Translations under genes and position numbers: made by a program
Shown: piece after piece, positions 23,656 through 32,365 of the stretch
Position numbering within the stretch: the stretch's first letter is position 1
Layout of the letters: every line of letters begins with the position of its first letter
Notes under the pieces: model-generated
Told to the model about the DNA's origin: nothing
What the model saw: the letters and a program-made list of their open reading frames with translations, nothing else
The model's database searches: none
Source: CAIQPO01 sp964648275
GTDB taxonomy: Bacteria; Patescibacteriota; Microgenomatia; UBA1400; MFAQ01
NCBI GenBank assembly: GCA_964648275.1
Contig: CAZYOB010000007.1
Span: 1 to 43,859 of the forward strand
DNA length: 43,859 nucleotides
Direction of reading: 5' to 3'

Positions 23656-25371
23656 CTATTCTTTCATTCCCACCAGATACACTGCCTGCCATGGTTGGTA
23701 GTTACTGTAAAAAGTTTTTTCATAAACCATTTGACCACCCTTCTCTACTGTGTAATCAAAAGAAACCTTGGCTCCCCAAGCAGACCAATCAATTTGTTTC
23801 TTGGTCCCTTTAACCAGGGTTGGGTCGTCAACATACATCGTTGCCGGCGGGGGAGTTTGACCGGAAACTCTTGGCTCGGAGATCTTCGCCACCCTGCCAT
23901 CTTTTGTTCCAAAAATATCCACCCTCATCTTCATCGTTTTTGTGTCTACGTAAGTCTGCACTAATATATGATGTTCGGTATCATTCTTGAACTTAAGATC
24001 TGCAGTTGGGTTGTAAACCGTAGCGTCTATTCCCGGCTTGCTGTCTTGCTCATAATAGCCAACCCGGTAAGCGTGAGCCTTTCTCTCCGTAATTGGCAGC
24101 CCCGCATTAAGTGCTGCTCTGAAAACAGTTGTCGATACCTGACAAACACCTCCTCCATCTCCGAGTACAGTCCTTCCTCCGCTGATGATATATGCGCTTT
24201 GATAACCGGTTTCTCTGGAGATCTCACCCACAACCGCATTAAAAGAAAATTCTTCTCCGGGTGGCACCAAAACACCGCTGATTCTTGTAGAGGCCAAGTT
24301 AACATTGAAGACTCTACCGGGAATTGAATGGGCAAACTCCGAACTTCCTCTGCCGATTAATTCCTTGATTCCCAAATCATTGATATCTCCGGTAGTGATA
24401 TCCGGATAGGTCAGTATCAAGCTTACTTCCAACTCTCCTTTCTCGGGATTGTACAAGGTCTCTCCTAATACTTGTTTGAACAATGGAATGTCGATTTTTG
24501 ACCCGACTATTTCCGGTTGAAATTCGTTTACCCGATCATCTTTAAAAACAAATACTGCGTCCCTGGCCTGAGTTTCGATTTTGGGAGTGATCTTCTCTAT
24601 CAATGCCTCAAACCCGGTTTCGTTAACTGTAGTCCCGGATAGACCGAACAAGTTCAATATCTCCTCATCATCGATAATTACCTGACTATCCCTTCCCTTT
24701 AAAATCAGCTTCTTTCCTAACCACTTTTTAGCTGCTTCCTTTGCTTTGTTTGCCTGAACTTCCTCCTCCTCGGCCATCACCACCTGCATTGGCACATCCA
24801 GTAAGTGTTTACCGGGTAAAGCCAAAAGACGAAGAATCTCCGACCTGAGTGTGTCTCTGATCAATCTCATCCCGTTTTTGCCCTCGACTAAAACTACCTC
24901 TTCTTTCTCAATTGTCAATTTTGGCCAGACAGGTTCGGTGTTCATTTCATCCTCGACTTGATCCAAAATTCCCTCCAGCTCATCCGCATCGTACTTGATC
25001 GGTACGTTTATATCCCGGCCATCTTTCAACCCCATTATTTGATCGTTTAATCTTGTCAGAAGGTTACCTGCTCTTCCCATTCCCAATGCCTGATCCACTG
25101 CCCAGACGAAATTACGATTGACCTCGAATGATGTCAATCTGACATTATCCTCTCTGCCCCCCCTAAGAATGACATTATTGGGATCGTTCGTGTAATAAAG
25201 CTCGATTAAACTAAGCGCACTTTCCTTGTCTAAACCACTCACCTCTGCGCCTGCAATTGTAGTCCTGGGAAAGATAAGCTTGTTAAAAGCCAGGTTATAT
25301 CCAACAAGTGCTGCTACCGACATCAACACCAACACCAGCGTAAAGAGTAAAAAATTCCGTAAAATCATCAT
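23656..25371 (-). CDS. VanW family envelope protein
   Basis: The 571-residue protein has an N-terminal membrane anchor (about 5-29) and two putative peptidoglycan-binding YoaR-like domains (about 35-330). It then has a VanW domain (about 360-500) with PGEEFSFNAVVGE, GGGVCQVSTTVF and ERKAHAYRVGYYE. VanW-type proteins are cell-surface proteins of unclear function, first seen in vancomycin-resistance clusters and common in Gram-positive bacteria and CPR. Some related YoaR-like domains bind peptidoglycan or act near L,D-transpeptidases. TATACC (25383-25378, minus strand) ends seven bases before the ATG, again a leaderless arrangement. I see no link to antibiotic resistance here. Confidence 0.9.
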   Translation of the reverse strand: MMILRNFLLFTLVLVLMSVAALVGYNLAFNKLIFPRTTIAGAEVSGLDKESALSLIELYYTNDPNNVILRGGREDNVRLTSFEVNRNFVWAVDQALGMGRAGNLLTRLNDQIMGLKDGRDINVPIKYDADELEGILDQVEDEMNTEPVWPKLTIEKEEVVLVEGKNGMRLIRDTLRSEILRLLALPGKHLLDVPMQVVMAEEEEVQANKAKEAAKKWLGKKLILKGRDSQVIIDDEEILNLFGLSGTTVNETGFEALIEKITPKIETQARDAVFVFKDDRVNEFQPEIVGSKIDIPLFKQVLGETLYNPEKGELEVSLILTYPDITTGDINDLGIKELIGRGSSEFAHSIPGRVFNVNLASTRISGVLVPPGEEFSFNAVVGEISRETGYQSAYIISGGRTVLGDGGGVCQVSTTVFRAALNAGLPITERKAHAYRVGYYEQDSKPGIDATVYNPTADLKFKNDTEHHILVQTYVDTKTMKMRVDIFGTKDGRVAKISEPRVSGQTPPPATMYVDDPTLVKGTKKQIDWSAWGAKVSFDYTVEKGGQMVYEKTFYSNYQPWQAVYLVGMKE

Positions 25372-25377
25372 TAAATT

Positions 25378-25385
25378 GGTATACT
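25378..25385. promoter_or_regulatory. Shared divergent -10 element between vanW and the solute-binding gene
   Basis: The near-palindrome GGTATACT reads TATACC on the minus strand, placing RNA at the vanW ATG. On the plus strand it reads TATACT, giving an RNA start near 25392 and a leader of about 29 bases for the gene at 25421. Confidence 0.5.
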
Positions 25386-25420
25386 TGAGATGTAAACCAT
25401 TTTAACCTGAAAGATCATTT

Positions 25421-26926
25421 ATGGATAATCAATTTCCGCTTCCCGGACCAACCAATCTCACCCCTTTGCCTCCGGCCAATGGTGCGTCTCCGGTTCCATC
25501 CGGTTCCAAGCCCCTTCCTGCGCCGGAAGAAGCTTCTCCTCCACCTCCCGGATATCGTCCTCCCAGTGCCGCCGAAGCCCCGGTAGTCAAACCATCACTC
25601 TTAAAGATCATTCTTCCCATCGCTGGAGGACTTCTCCTCCTTGGTCTCATTATTTTCTTCATCTCCAGACTCCTCGCTGGGGGACCATCGGAATCCAGAC
25701 AAGTTACTCCGGGTCAGGCGACTACTCTTACATATTGGGGTCTCTGGGAACCTGTTCAGGTGATGAAACCCCTGATCGATGAATTTGAAAGACAAAATCC
25801 CTCGATTAAGATTGATTACCAGCTTCAAGCCCCTCAAGACTATCAGGATCGTTTAGCTACGGCACTCGAAAGTAATAACCCCCCGGACATTGTCAGGCTC
25901 CACACCACCTGGCTACCCGCTTTCGCCAGCAATCTCTTACCTTCTCCTGCCAACACCATCTCTGCCACGGAAATGTCCACCAATTTTTACCCCATCATCA
26001 ACAGACTTCTGGTAGTAGACACCCAAGTCTATGGCATCCCCCTGGCTGCCGAGGGTCTTGGTTTGTTCATCAACAACACCATGTTCCAGCAAAAGTCCCT
26101 CCAACCTCCCAAGACTTGGGAGGACCTCGATTCCGCTGCTCGTGCCCTAAAGGATGTTGACGCCCTCACCGGCAAGATCAACCGTGCCGGAGTTGCTCTT
26201 GGTAACACCACCAATGTCGATCACTGGCCGGACATTGTTTCCCTCATGCTCTTCCAATCCGGTGTTAACCTCTATGACCCGAAAGGCGAGGAACTGGAAA
26301 CTACCCTCCGCTACTACACTCAATTCGTTACTAAAGATCACGTTTGGGATGACACGCTTCCCAGCTCGGTCGTCGCTTTTGCCAATGAAAAAGTTGCCAT
26401 GATCTTCGCCCCCACCTGGAGAGCCCGTGAGATCAAAGAGATCAATCCCACTCTCGCATGGAGAGTTGTTCCCGTTCCTCAGCTTCCTGACTCCGATGTA
26501 ATTAACTGGGCTTCGGTCTGGTTCGAAGGAGTTCCCAGGAACGGTAAACATCCTAAAGAAGCTTGGACATTCCTGAACTTCCTCGCCTCAGCTCAAGCCC
26601 AACAGATTCTCTTCGAGTCGGCCGCCAAAGATAGGGAATACCCCCAACCCCCGGCTCATAAAGCTGTTGCTACCATTGCTCAGAACAATCCTGTCATCGC
26701 CCCTTTTGTTAACAGTCTTGAATCTGCCAGATCTTTTTACACCGCCGGCAATACTCAGGACTCAGCCACCGGTTTAAACGCCAGACTGATTAAGTACCTC
26801 GAAGACGCCGTCAATGGCATCACCCTTGGCCAAGATGTTGCTAAAACTCTTGAGACTCTTAACCAGGGCTTTAGGCAAGTACTTAACCAGTATGGCATTT
26901 CCTCCACCGGGAGAACTGGGCAATAA
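25421..26926 (+). CDS. Membrane-anchored extracellular solute-binding protein (family 1)
   Basis: The 501-residue protein starts with a Pro-rich cytoplasmic segment (1-55) and one membrane helix (about 61-85). It then has a family 1 solute-binding fold: TLTYWGLWEPVQVMKPLIDEF, NNPPDIVRLHTTWLPAFA, VYGIPLAAEGLGLFINNTMF and PPKTWEDLDSAARAL. These proteins catch sugars or similar ligands for ABC importers. Here it is anchored by a membrane helix instead of a lipid, and no permease or ATPase gene is adjacent, so it may serve as a binding receptor or use a remote transporter. The ligand is unknown. No Shine-Dalgarno site is present. Confidence 0.87.
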   Translation: MDNQFPLPGPTNLTPLPPANGASPVPSGSKPLPAPEEASPPPPGYRPPSAAEAPVVKPSLLKIILPIAGGLLLLGLIIFFISRLLAGGPSESRQVTPGQATTLTYWGLWEPVQVMKPLIDEFERQNPSIKIDYQLQAPQDYQDRLATALESNNPPDIVRLHTTWLPAFASNLLPSPANTISATEMSTNFYPIINRLLVVDTQVYGIPLAAEGLGLFINNTMFQQKSLQPPKTWEDLDSAARALKDVDALTGKINRAGVALGNTTNVDHWPDIVSLMLFQSGVNLYDPKGEELETTLRYYTQFVTKDHVWDDTLPSSVVAFANEKVAMIFAPTWRAREIKEINPTLAWRVVPVPQLPDSDVINWASVWFEGVPRNGKHPKEAWTFLNFLASAQAQQILFESAAKDREYPQPPAHKAVATIAQNNPVIAPFVNSLESARSFYTAGNTQDSATGLNARLIKYLEDAVNGITLGQDVAKTLETLNQGFRQVLNQYGISSTGRTGQ

Positions 26927-26930
26927 ACAA

Positions 26931-27755
26931 ATGATTAGTCTGGACAGGGCAATCAAAAAAACTCTCGCATATTCTGACTTTTTTGACCACCCTCTTTCAT
27001 CTGAAGAAATTCACTTCTGGTTGATTTTTCCTGACACGGTTTCCCTTAAGCGCCTCTCGAAAAACCTGGATTCCATCCCGGCTAGTGCGGCCTCATTGGA
27101 GAAAAAACGTCAATATCTCGAGTTCTCGAAGCAAAAAATGTCCCGTGCCCAAAAAATTGCCACCATTCTTTCGGTTATTCCCACTATTCATCTGGTCGCA
27201 GTCACCGGTTCCGTTGCTGTCGGTAGCGCTGCAGAGCGTGATGATATAGATCTTCTTATTGTTACTGCCAACCACTCTCTCTGGCTGACCAGGCCGTTTG
27301 TTCTTTTGACCCTCTCTCTCTTCTCCACTCGCCGCCTTCCCGGTCAGTCCTATGACAGCGCTGCTCATACCTTTTGTCCTAATCTCTGGCTTGAACATCG
27401 CTCCCTTACGGTTCCAAAACACAAACACAATCTCTATACAGCCCACGAAGTTCTGTTTGTTTCTCCCGTCTTTGATCGCTCTCACACTCACCAGCATTTT
27501 CTCGCTCAAAACTCCTGGGTAAGAAAACATCTGGCCAATGCTTACTCTCTCTCCAGAAAGAAAGGTGTTGACTCACCACCAACCTCACCTTTCACTCTCT
27601 TGCTCATACCATTTAATACGCTCTTTTTCATTTTTCAATATCTGTACATGAAGCCAAAGATAACCACCGAGGACGTTGCTCTTGATTCCGCCTACTTTCA
27701 TACCCAAAACTTCGATAAGAAAATAAAAAAACACTTGGATCGTGTTTTGGGATAA
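26931..27755 (+). CDS. Nucleotidyltransferase-domain protein
   Basis: The start is taken at the ATG at 26931, four bases after the preceding stop; the frame upstream overlaps that gene and has no family features. The 274-residue product has an N-terminal helical, possibly winged-helix region (ISLDRAIKKTLAYSDFFDHPLS). A Pol-beta-like nucleotidyltransferase core follows, with GSVAVGSA (from G93) and DDIDLLIV (D105, D107). This matches the GS-x-DxD metal-binding pattern. The C-terminal part contains a hydrophobic segment (about 220-240) and could be membrane-associated. Similar stand-alone proteins are common in CPR genomes. The substrate is unknown. Confidence 0.75.
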   Translation: MISLDRAIKKTLAYSDFFDHPLSSEEIHFWLIFPDTVSLKRLSKNLDSIPASAASLEKKRQYLEFSKQKMSRAQKIATILSVIPTIHLVAVTGSVAVGSAAERDDIDLLIVTANHSLWLTRPFVLLTLSLFSTRRLPGQSYDSAAHTFCPNLWLEHRSLTVPKHKHNLYTAHEVLFVSPVFDRSHTHQHFLAQNSWVRKHLANAYSLSRKKGVDSPPTSPFTLLLIPFNTLFFIFQYLYMKPKITTEDVALDSAYFHTQNFDKKIKKHLDRVLG

Positions 27756-27769
27756 TATTTTTGTAGATA

Positions 27770-28552
27770 ATGGAAATTTTTGAGACGTTCATTTATCAAC
27801 CTTTCTTCAATATCCTTGTCGGCCTCTACTGGTTAGTAGGGCAGGTGATGCCGGAACCTGACATGGGTATTGCTGTCATCTTTTTTGCTGTCGCTGTCCG
27901 TCTCATCTTGCTCCCCATTGACCTGGCCGGTTCCAAGTCTGACAAAGATAAGTATGAAATTGCACTCAAGGTCCATAAGATCCAGAAAGAGTATGCCGAC
28001 GATCCGGTGAGAAAAGCGGCTGAAACCAAAAAGATCATGCGTCAAAGCCCCGGAGCAATTTTTTCCGAGATCGTCAACATCATTATCCAGTTCGTCATCA
28101 TTATCATGCTTTATCGTATCTTCAAGACCGGACTGGAAGGCGCCGACTTCCACCTTCTTTATGATTTTATGCCCGCCATCAACCGTCCGGTCAATCTTAT
28201 GTTCCTTGGGGAATATGACCTCTCTCAGACAAACAACACCCTCAACCTCATCCAGTCGGCCATGATCGGTATCAACGAAGCCTTTCATCTCTACTTCGCT
28301 CCGGTCAAGCCCAACAGAAAAGACTTTATTTCTCTGGTTCTTATCTTCCCGGTGGTTTGCTTTATTGTCTTCATCTTCCTACCCGCAGGCAAGAAAGTCT
28401 TCATTATTACCTCCCTTTCCTTCTCTATTGTTAAAAGGCTGGTAGAGCACGGCCTGTACCTTTATTACTCACTTACCCACAAGCCGGCTGAGGCTGAGGC
28501 CACTCCTGAGATGACCCCTCCGGCCACACCACCGTCATCATCGGGGGTATAA
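27770..28552 (+). CDS. YidC/Oxa1-like insertase, second copy
   Basis: The 260-residue protein shares the YidC layout with the copy at 12648-13391: YQPFFNILVGLYWL, IAVIFFAVAVRLILLPIDL, a charged cytoplasmic hairpin (about 52-95), IFSEIVNIIIQFVIIIMLYRIF, then three further hydrophobic segments and a Pro/Thr-rich tail. The conserved core is more divergent than the first copy, for example in the hairpin and in the missing AAGCLPQ motif. It is probably a specialised insertase. It sits directly before an SPFH protein and a VirD4-like ATPase, so it may serve their membrane complex. The start has no Shine-Dalgarno site. Confidence 0.8.
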   Translation: MEIFETFIYQPFFNILVGLYWLVGQVMPEPDMGIAVIFFAVAVRLILLPIDLAGSKSDKDKYEIALKVHKIQKEYADDPVRKAAETKKIMRQSPGAIFSEIVNIIIQFVIIIMLYRIFKTGLEGADFHLLYDFMPAINRPVNLMFLGEYDLSQTNNTLNLIQSAMIGINEAFHLYFAPVKPNRKDFISLVLIFPVVCFIVFIFLPAGKKVFIITSLSFSIVKRLVEHGLYLYYSLTHKPAEAEATPEMTPPATPPSSSGV

Positions 28553-28563
28553 TGTAAGGACTT

Positions 28564-29190
28564 ATGGCTGATTTTGATAAGCTGGTTGTCTCATTCTTGG
28601 TCGACGAAGTGGTCGGCGGTTTTTTTATCTCCGTCCCTCCTGGGCATGTTGCTTGCGTCTACGACCGTGGTCTAGGCGTGCTCAAACGCGTCTGGGGACC
28701 GGGTCTCCACCTCAAGATTCCTTTTTGGCAAATTGCCAAGCTTTTTAATGGTCAGATTCTCGAGTACACCATTCGTCACGGCTTTGATCTGAGTCAAAAA
28801 GAAGCCCTCGGTGACGAGCCTATCGTCGTCTCCACCAAGGACAACAAAGTTGTATTCATTGAAGGTTCTATCCTCTTTAAGATCGACAAAGCCAATGCCC
28901 CCGAACTATGGGAGCAGATAGGTGACAACTTCATCTCCAAGGTAGTCCGTCCTTACTCCCGCTCCCGCGTTGCCAGCATTGTCAGCCAATACAACGCTAA
29001 AGATATTGGTATTCAACGCACCGAGATCGAAAAATTGATCAAAGAAGAGCTGAATAAGCTTTTTTCCGACAAAGCCATCATTGTTGAGAACGTCCTCTTT
29101 TCTGAAGTGAAAGAAATTAAAGGTGATGCTCCTGCTGAGGCTCATCCCGTCCTTTCAGCTAACCAGACAACCAATACACCTCAAGGGTGA
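28564..29190 (+). CDS. SPFH/Band 7 (prohibitin-like) protein
   Basis: The 208-residue protein begins with a hydrophobic stretch (VGGFFISVPPGHVACVYDRG) that leads straight into an SPFH domain: KRVWGPGLHLKIPFWQ, then VSTKDNKVVFIEGSILFKID, then RSRVASIVSQYNAKDI. SPFH proteins form large membrane-attached rings that organise membrane proteins or proteases. The C-terminal helix is short compared with prohibitins (about 280 residues). TATAAT (28548-28553) lies just before the ATG at 28564 and would give a four-base leader. It follows the second YidC-like gene by 11 bases and precedes the ATPase-Nudix gene. Confidence 0.85.
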   Translation: MADFDKLVVSFLVDEVVGGFFISVPPGHVACVYDRGLGVLKRVWGPGLHLKIPFWQIAKLFNGQILEYTIRHGFDLSQKEALGDEPIVVSTKDNKVVFIEGSILFKIDKANAPELWEQIGDNFISKVVRPYSRSRVASIVSQYNAKDIGIQRTEIEKLIKEELNKLFSDKAIIVENVLFSEVKEIKGDAPAEAHPVLSANQTTNTPQG

Positions 29191-29197
29191 TTTTGTA

Positions 29198-29203
29198 TAT
29201 ACT
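29198..29203 (+). promoter_or_regulatory. -10 box for leaderless ATPase-Nudix transcription
   Basis: TATACT ends seven bases before the A of the ATG at 29210. This placement also supports 29210 over an upstream in-frame ATG at 29123 that overlaps the SPFH gene. Confidence 0.55.
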
Positions 29204-29209
29204 TTAACT

Positions 29210-32200
29210 ATGGCCTTGCCCAAGTATTCCGTACTGCAGATTAAACCTGCTAAAGACTCCCTCATTGGGCAATCTACTTTTGTCCAATTCCTTTCATCAC
29301 TAAAAACATCTCTTAAGGCAGGTTTTTTTGACCGGCTTTTAAGCTCCTACGATACTATTTGTCTGGAAATCATTAATCTTAACCAGACCACATTTTTTGT
29401 CATCGCTTGTCCGGAAAAAATGGAACACTTGGTTCGTTCTCAAATCGCCGCTCAATATCCAAATGCCCTCATCACCCCAATGGACGACTACTTACCTCAA
29501 TGGCTATCTCACGGTCAGCCACTAACAGGCAGGCTGGTACTCTCGGCTCCCTCATATTTACCCATCAATGCCACTGATGACTCAGCTGTTGACCAGCTAG
29601 CCTCTGTCTTGGGTGGCCTTTCCCGGCTATCTCCGGGTCAGGCTGCCATAATTCAAATATGTCTATTCGCTGCCCCCAAAAACTGGCAAAAAGCAGTCCG
29701 AGGGTTTCTCGACAGCGGTGTAAGCACCGAGCCGGAGAAGTTTAAAGCCCACCCTCAGAAAACTCTTATTGAGACCAAGCTGGCTTATCCGGCCTACTCC
29801 GCCGATATCCGCATGGTAGCCATTACCGCAAGCGAAGACCAATCGAAAAACCTCCTCCATCAGCTTGGCGCTGCTTATGGCACCTTTTCCTCATCCGAAG
29901 GGAACGGTCTTAAACTCACCATCCCCAAACCCTACAACCAATCAAAACTTTTGAAGTCTATCATGGACCGTTCCGCTAAGTACGCTTCCCAAAGGCAATA
30001 TCTAAATTACTACGAAATATCAGCCCTTTTTCATATTCCTAACCTCAATATGGCTTCCATTAAAAACATTGCCTGGGGAAAAACTCTTAAAGGTGAGCCA
30101 CCGATAAATCTTCCCGTAGAAGAGGGCTTGACCGAGGCAGAAAAAAATGAAATAAATTTCTTCGCCAAAACCGAATTCAAAAATCACATGAATCTATTCG
30201 GTATGAGAAAAGGAGAAGATCGTCGGCGTCATGTCTACATCCTAGGTAAATCCGGTACCGGCAAATCTACTCTCCTCGCCAACATGGCCATCAACGACAT
30301 TTGGCATGGTGAAGGTATTGCACTGGTCGACCCTCACGGCGACACAGCCGATCTGCTTCTCGATTTTATTCCCGACGATCGTATCAAAGATGTTGCCTAT
30401 CTCGACCCATCCGTCGTCGGGAAGTCATTTCATCTCAACCCGCTCTTTGTAAAAAATCCCGCCTATGGTGAAATGGTCGCTTCCGGCATTGTATCCATTT
30501 TTAGCAAACTCTATGGCAACTCTTGGGGTCCTCGTCTCGAATATATTTTACGCAACTCCTTACTCACCTTGGTCAATCGGCAGGGGACTACACTCCTCGA
30601 TGTTCCTCGTCTGCTTACCAACAAGGCTTTTCGCGAAGACTATCTCTTAAGCGTCAAAGACCCTGTCCTTATAAATTTCTGGCACGACGAGTACGACAAA
30701 TACTCTGAAAAATTTCAATCGGAAGCCATCTCACCAATTCTTAACAAAGTTGGCCAGTTTATTACCTCTCCTACTATAAGAGACATCATCAGTCACCCGG
30801 AGTCCACCGTCGACTTCGAAGAGATGATGAATCAGGGGAAAATTATTATTCTCAATCTGCCTCAGGGAAAAATCGGTGAGGACAATGCCGCTCTCTTAGG
30901 TGCCATGTTTATCTCACAAATTCAAATTGCCGCCATGAACAGGGCCAACATCGCCGAGAGTGCCCGAAAAGACTTTTTCCTTTACGTCGATGAGTTTCAG
31001 AACTTCGCTACCACCTCCTTCATCAAAATCCTTTCCGAAGCCCGTAAATATCGTCTCAATCTAATTCTTGCCAATCAATACACCGCTCAGCTTCCCGAAG
31101 AGATCCAAGACGCCATCTTTGGTAATGCCGGTACTATCATTAGTTTCGTCGTCGGTGCCGCAGATGCCAACAGACTTATGAACGAGCTGGGGAATCTTTA
31201 CACCCAAGATGACTTAGTCAGTCTACCCAAGCACCAGATTCTCACCAAGATGTCGGTCAATGCAACCATATCGATGCCTTTTCCGGCCTACACTCTCCCG
31301 ATATCCAAAACAGAAACCGGCAATCGGGCTACCGTTCTTGCTCAGACAACCGAAAAATTCTATCGGGAAACTAAGCCGATGGACATGTCCCAGGTCAACG
31401 TCAGCCCGCCTTCAGCCCCAGCTAGAGGTGAGTATCCCCGTCGCGATGACAGACGCTTTGCACCCCAGCCTCGTTACGAGCCCCGGCCAGCCCCTGCCCC
31501 CAGACCTTACACCCCCCCTCCTGCTCCTCCTCAGCGGGAAAGTGCTCCTCCACCTCGCCCTGAATTCACACCACATCCTCAACCTCCCGTGCAAGCTCCT
31601 CGCCCATCAGAACCGGAATATACACCCAGAGTACCCTCGCTTGAAGATCTTGATAAGCTCCGTGGTCAAGGTCTTCGCCCCAGTGTCGTTGGTTGTTTCC
31701 TGAATGATAAAAAAATATTGGTCGTCTTCCAAAAAATTCACAATATGTGGACCCTCCCTCAAGGGGGGATAGACAATAAAGAGACTCTCGAGACCGCCTT
31801 TCAAAGAGAACTCTCCGATGAAGTCACCGAAGACTTTGTCAAGAACGCCGAAAAGCCGGAACTTGTTGGCGAAGACAAGATTGAGTTTCCACCGGGAAAA
31901 CAAGGCCTGCGTGACATGGCCACCGACTCGGGTGAATCAGTCACCATGAAAGGAAAATACTATTATTTCCTCATTTCTCAGGCCAAATCGACCGATCTTC
32001 TCATCTCCGCTACGGAATTTAATGATTATAAGTGGCTAAATTTTGAAGAAGCGTATAAACTGATTAAAGAGACCAATACTGGTGGGAAGCTTCGTATCCT
32101 GAGCATGATTCTTAACCGGCTCAGGGACAAAGGACTTTTAGTCTCCTCGCAGCCTCCCGCTCCAAGGTCAAATTATCAAGAAAGACCAAGATATCATGGA

Positions 32201-32365
32201 TCCCAACAATCCCAATCCCAATCAAGACACCAATTCCAGCCCCGTTCCTCCTACTCAAGACCAGCCTCTTCCACCCCTCGACCAGCCGGTAATCCAACCG
32301 GAACAGGATCCTCTTCCCCCGATGGAGACACCCCCAGATCAGATGGAAACTCACCTCGTCCCTGA
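29210..32365 (+). CDS. VirD4/HerA-type ATPase fused to a Nudix hydrolase domain
   Basis: This is a 1051-residue fusion. The N-terminal ~320 residues are unassigned. The ATPase core resembles coupling proteins of type IV secretion (TraG/VirD4) and HerA/FtsK motors: Walker A GKSGTGKS (346-353), VDPHGD, then Walker B YVDEFQNF (D594, E595) and NQYTAQLPEEIQDAIF. A Pro/Arg-rich linker (about 725-810) leads to a Nudix domain. It has LPQGG and a near-canonical box with G852, E858, R866, E867, D870 and E871, most like RppH or diadenosine polyphosphate hydrolases. A Gln/Ser/Pro tail (from about 975) overlaps the next gene. The start follows from the -10 box at 29198. The ATPase could be the coupling protein of the secretion operon at 692-8324; what the Nudix part cleaves is unknown. 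Confidence 0.83.
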   Translation: MALPKYSVLQIKPAKDSLIGQSTFVQFLSSLKTSLKAGFFDRLLSSYDTICLEIINLNQTTFFVIACPEKMEHLVRSQIAAQYPNALITPMDDYLPQWLSHGQPLTGRLVLSAPSYLPINATDDSAVDQLASVLGGLSRLSPGQAAIIQICLFAAPKNWQKAVRGFLDSGVSTEPEKFKAHPQKTLIETKLAYPAYSADIRMVAITASEDQSKNLLHQLGAAYGTFSSSEGNGLKLTIPKPYNQSKLLKSIMDRSAKYASQRQYLNYYEISALFHIPNLNMASIKNIAWGKTLKGEPPINLPVEEGLTEAEKNEINFFAKTEFKNHMNLFGMRKGEDRRRHVYILGKSGTGKSTLLANMAINDIWHGEGIALVDPHGDTADLLLDFIPDDRIKDVAYLDPSVVGKSFHLNPLFVKNPAYGEMVASGIVSIFSKLYGNSWGPRLEYILRNSLLTLVNRQGTTLLDVPRLLTNKAFREDYLLSVKDPVLINFWHDEYDKYSEKFQSEAISPILNKVGQFITSPTIRDIISHPESTVDFEEMMNQGKIIILNLPQGKIGEDNAALLGAMFISQIQIAAMNRANIAESARKDFFLYVDEFQNFATTSFIKILSEARKYRLNLILANQYTAQLPEEIQDAIFGNAGTIISFVVGAADANRLMNELGNLYTQDDLVSLPKHQILTKMSVNATISMPFPAYTLPISKTETGNRATVLAQTTEKFYRETKPMDMSQVNVSPPSAPARGEYPRRDDRRFAPQPRYEPRPAPAPRPYTPPPAPPQRESAPPPRPEFTPHPQPPVQAPRPSEPEYTPRVPSLEDLDKLRGQGLRPSVVGCFLNDKKILVVFQKIHNMWTLPQGGIDNKETLETAFQRELSDEVTEDFVKNAEKPELVGEDKIEFPPGKQGLRDMATDSGESVTMKGKYYYFLISQAKSTDLLISATEFNDYKWLNFEEAYKLIKETNTGGKLRILSMILNRLRDKGLLVSSQPPAPRSNYQERPRYHGSQQSQSQSRHQFQPRSSYSRPASSTPRPAGNPTGTGSSSPDGDTPRSDGNSPRP

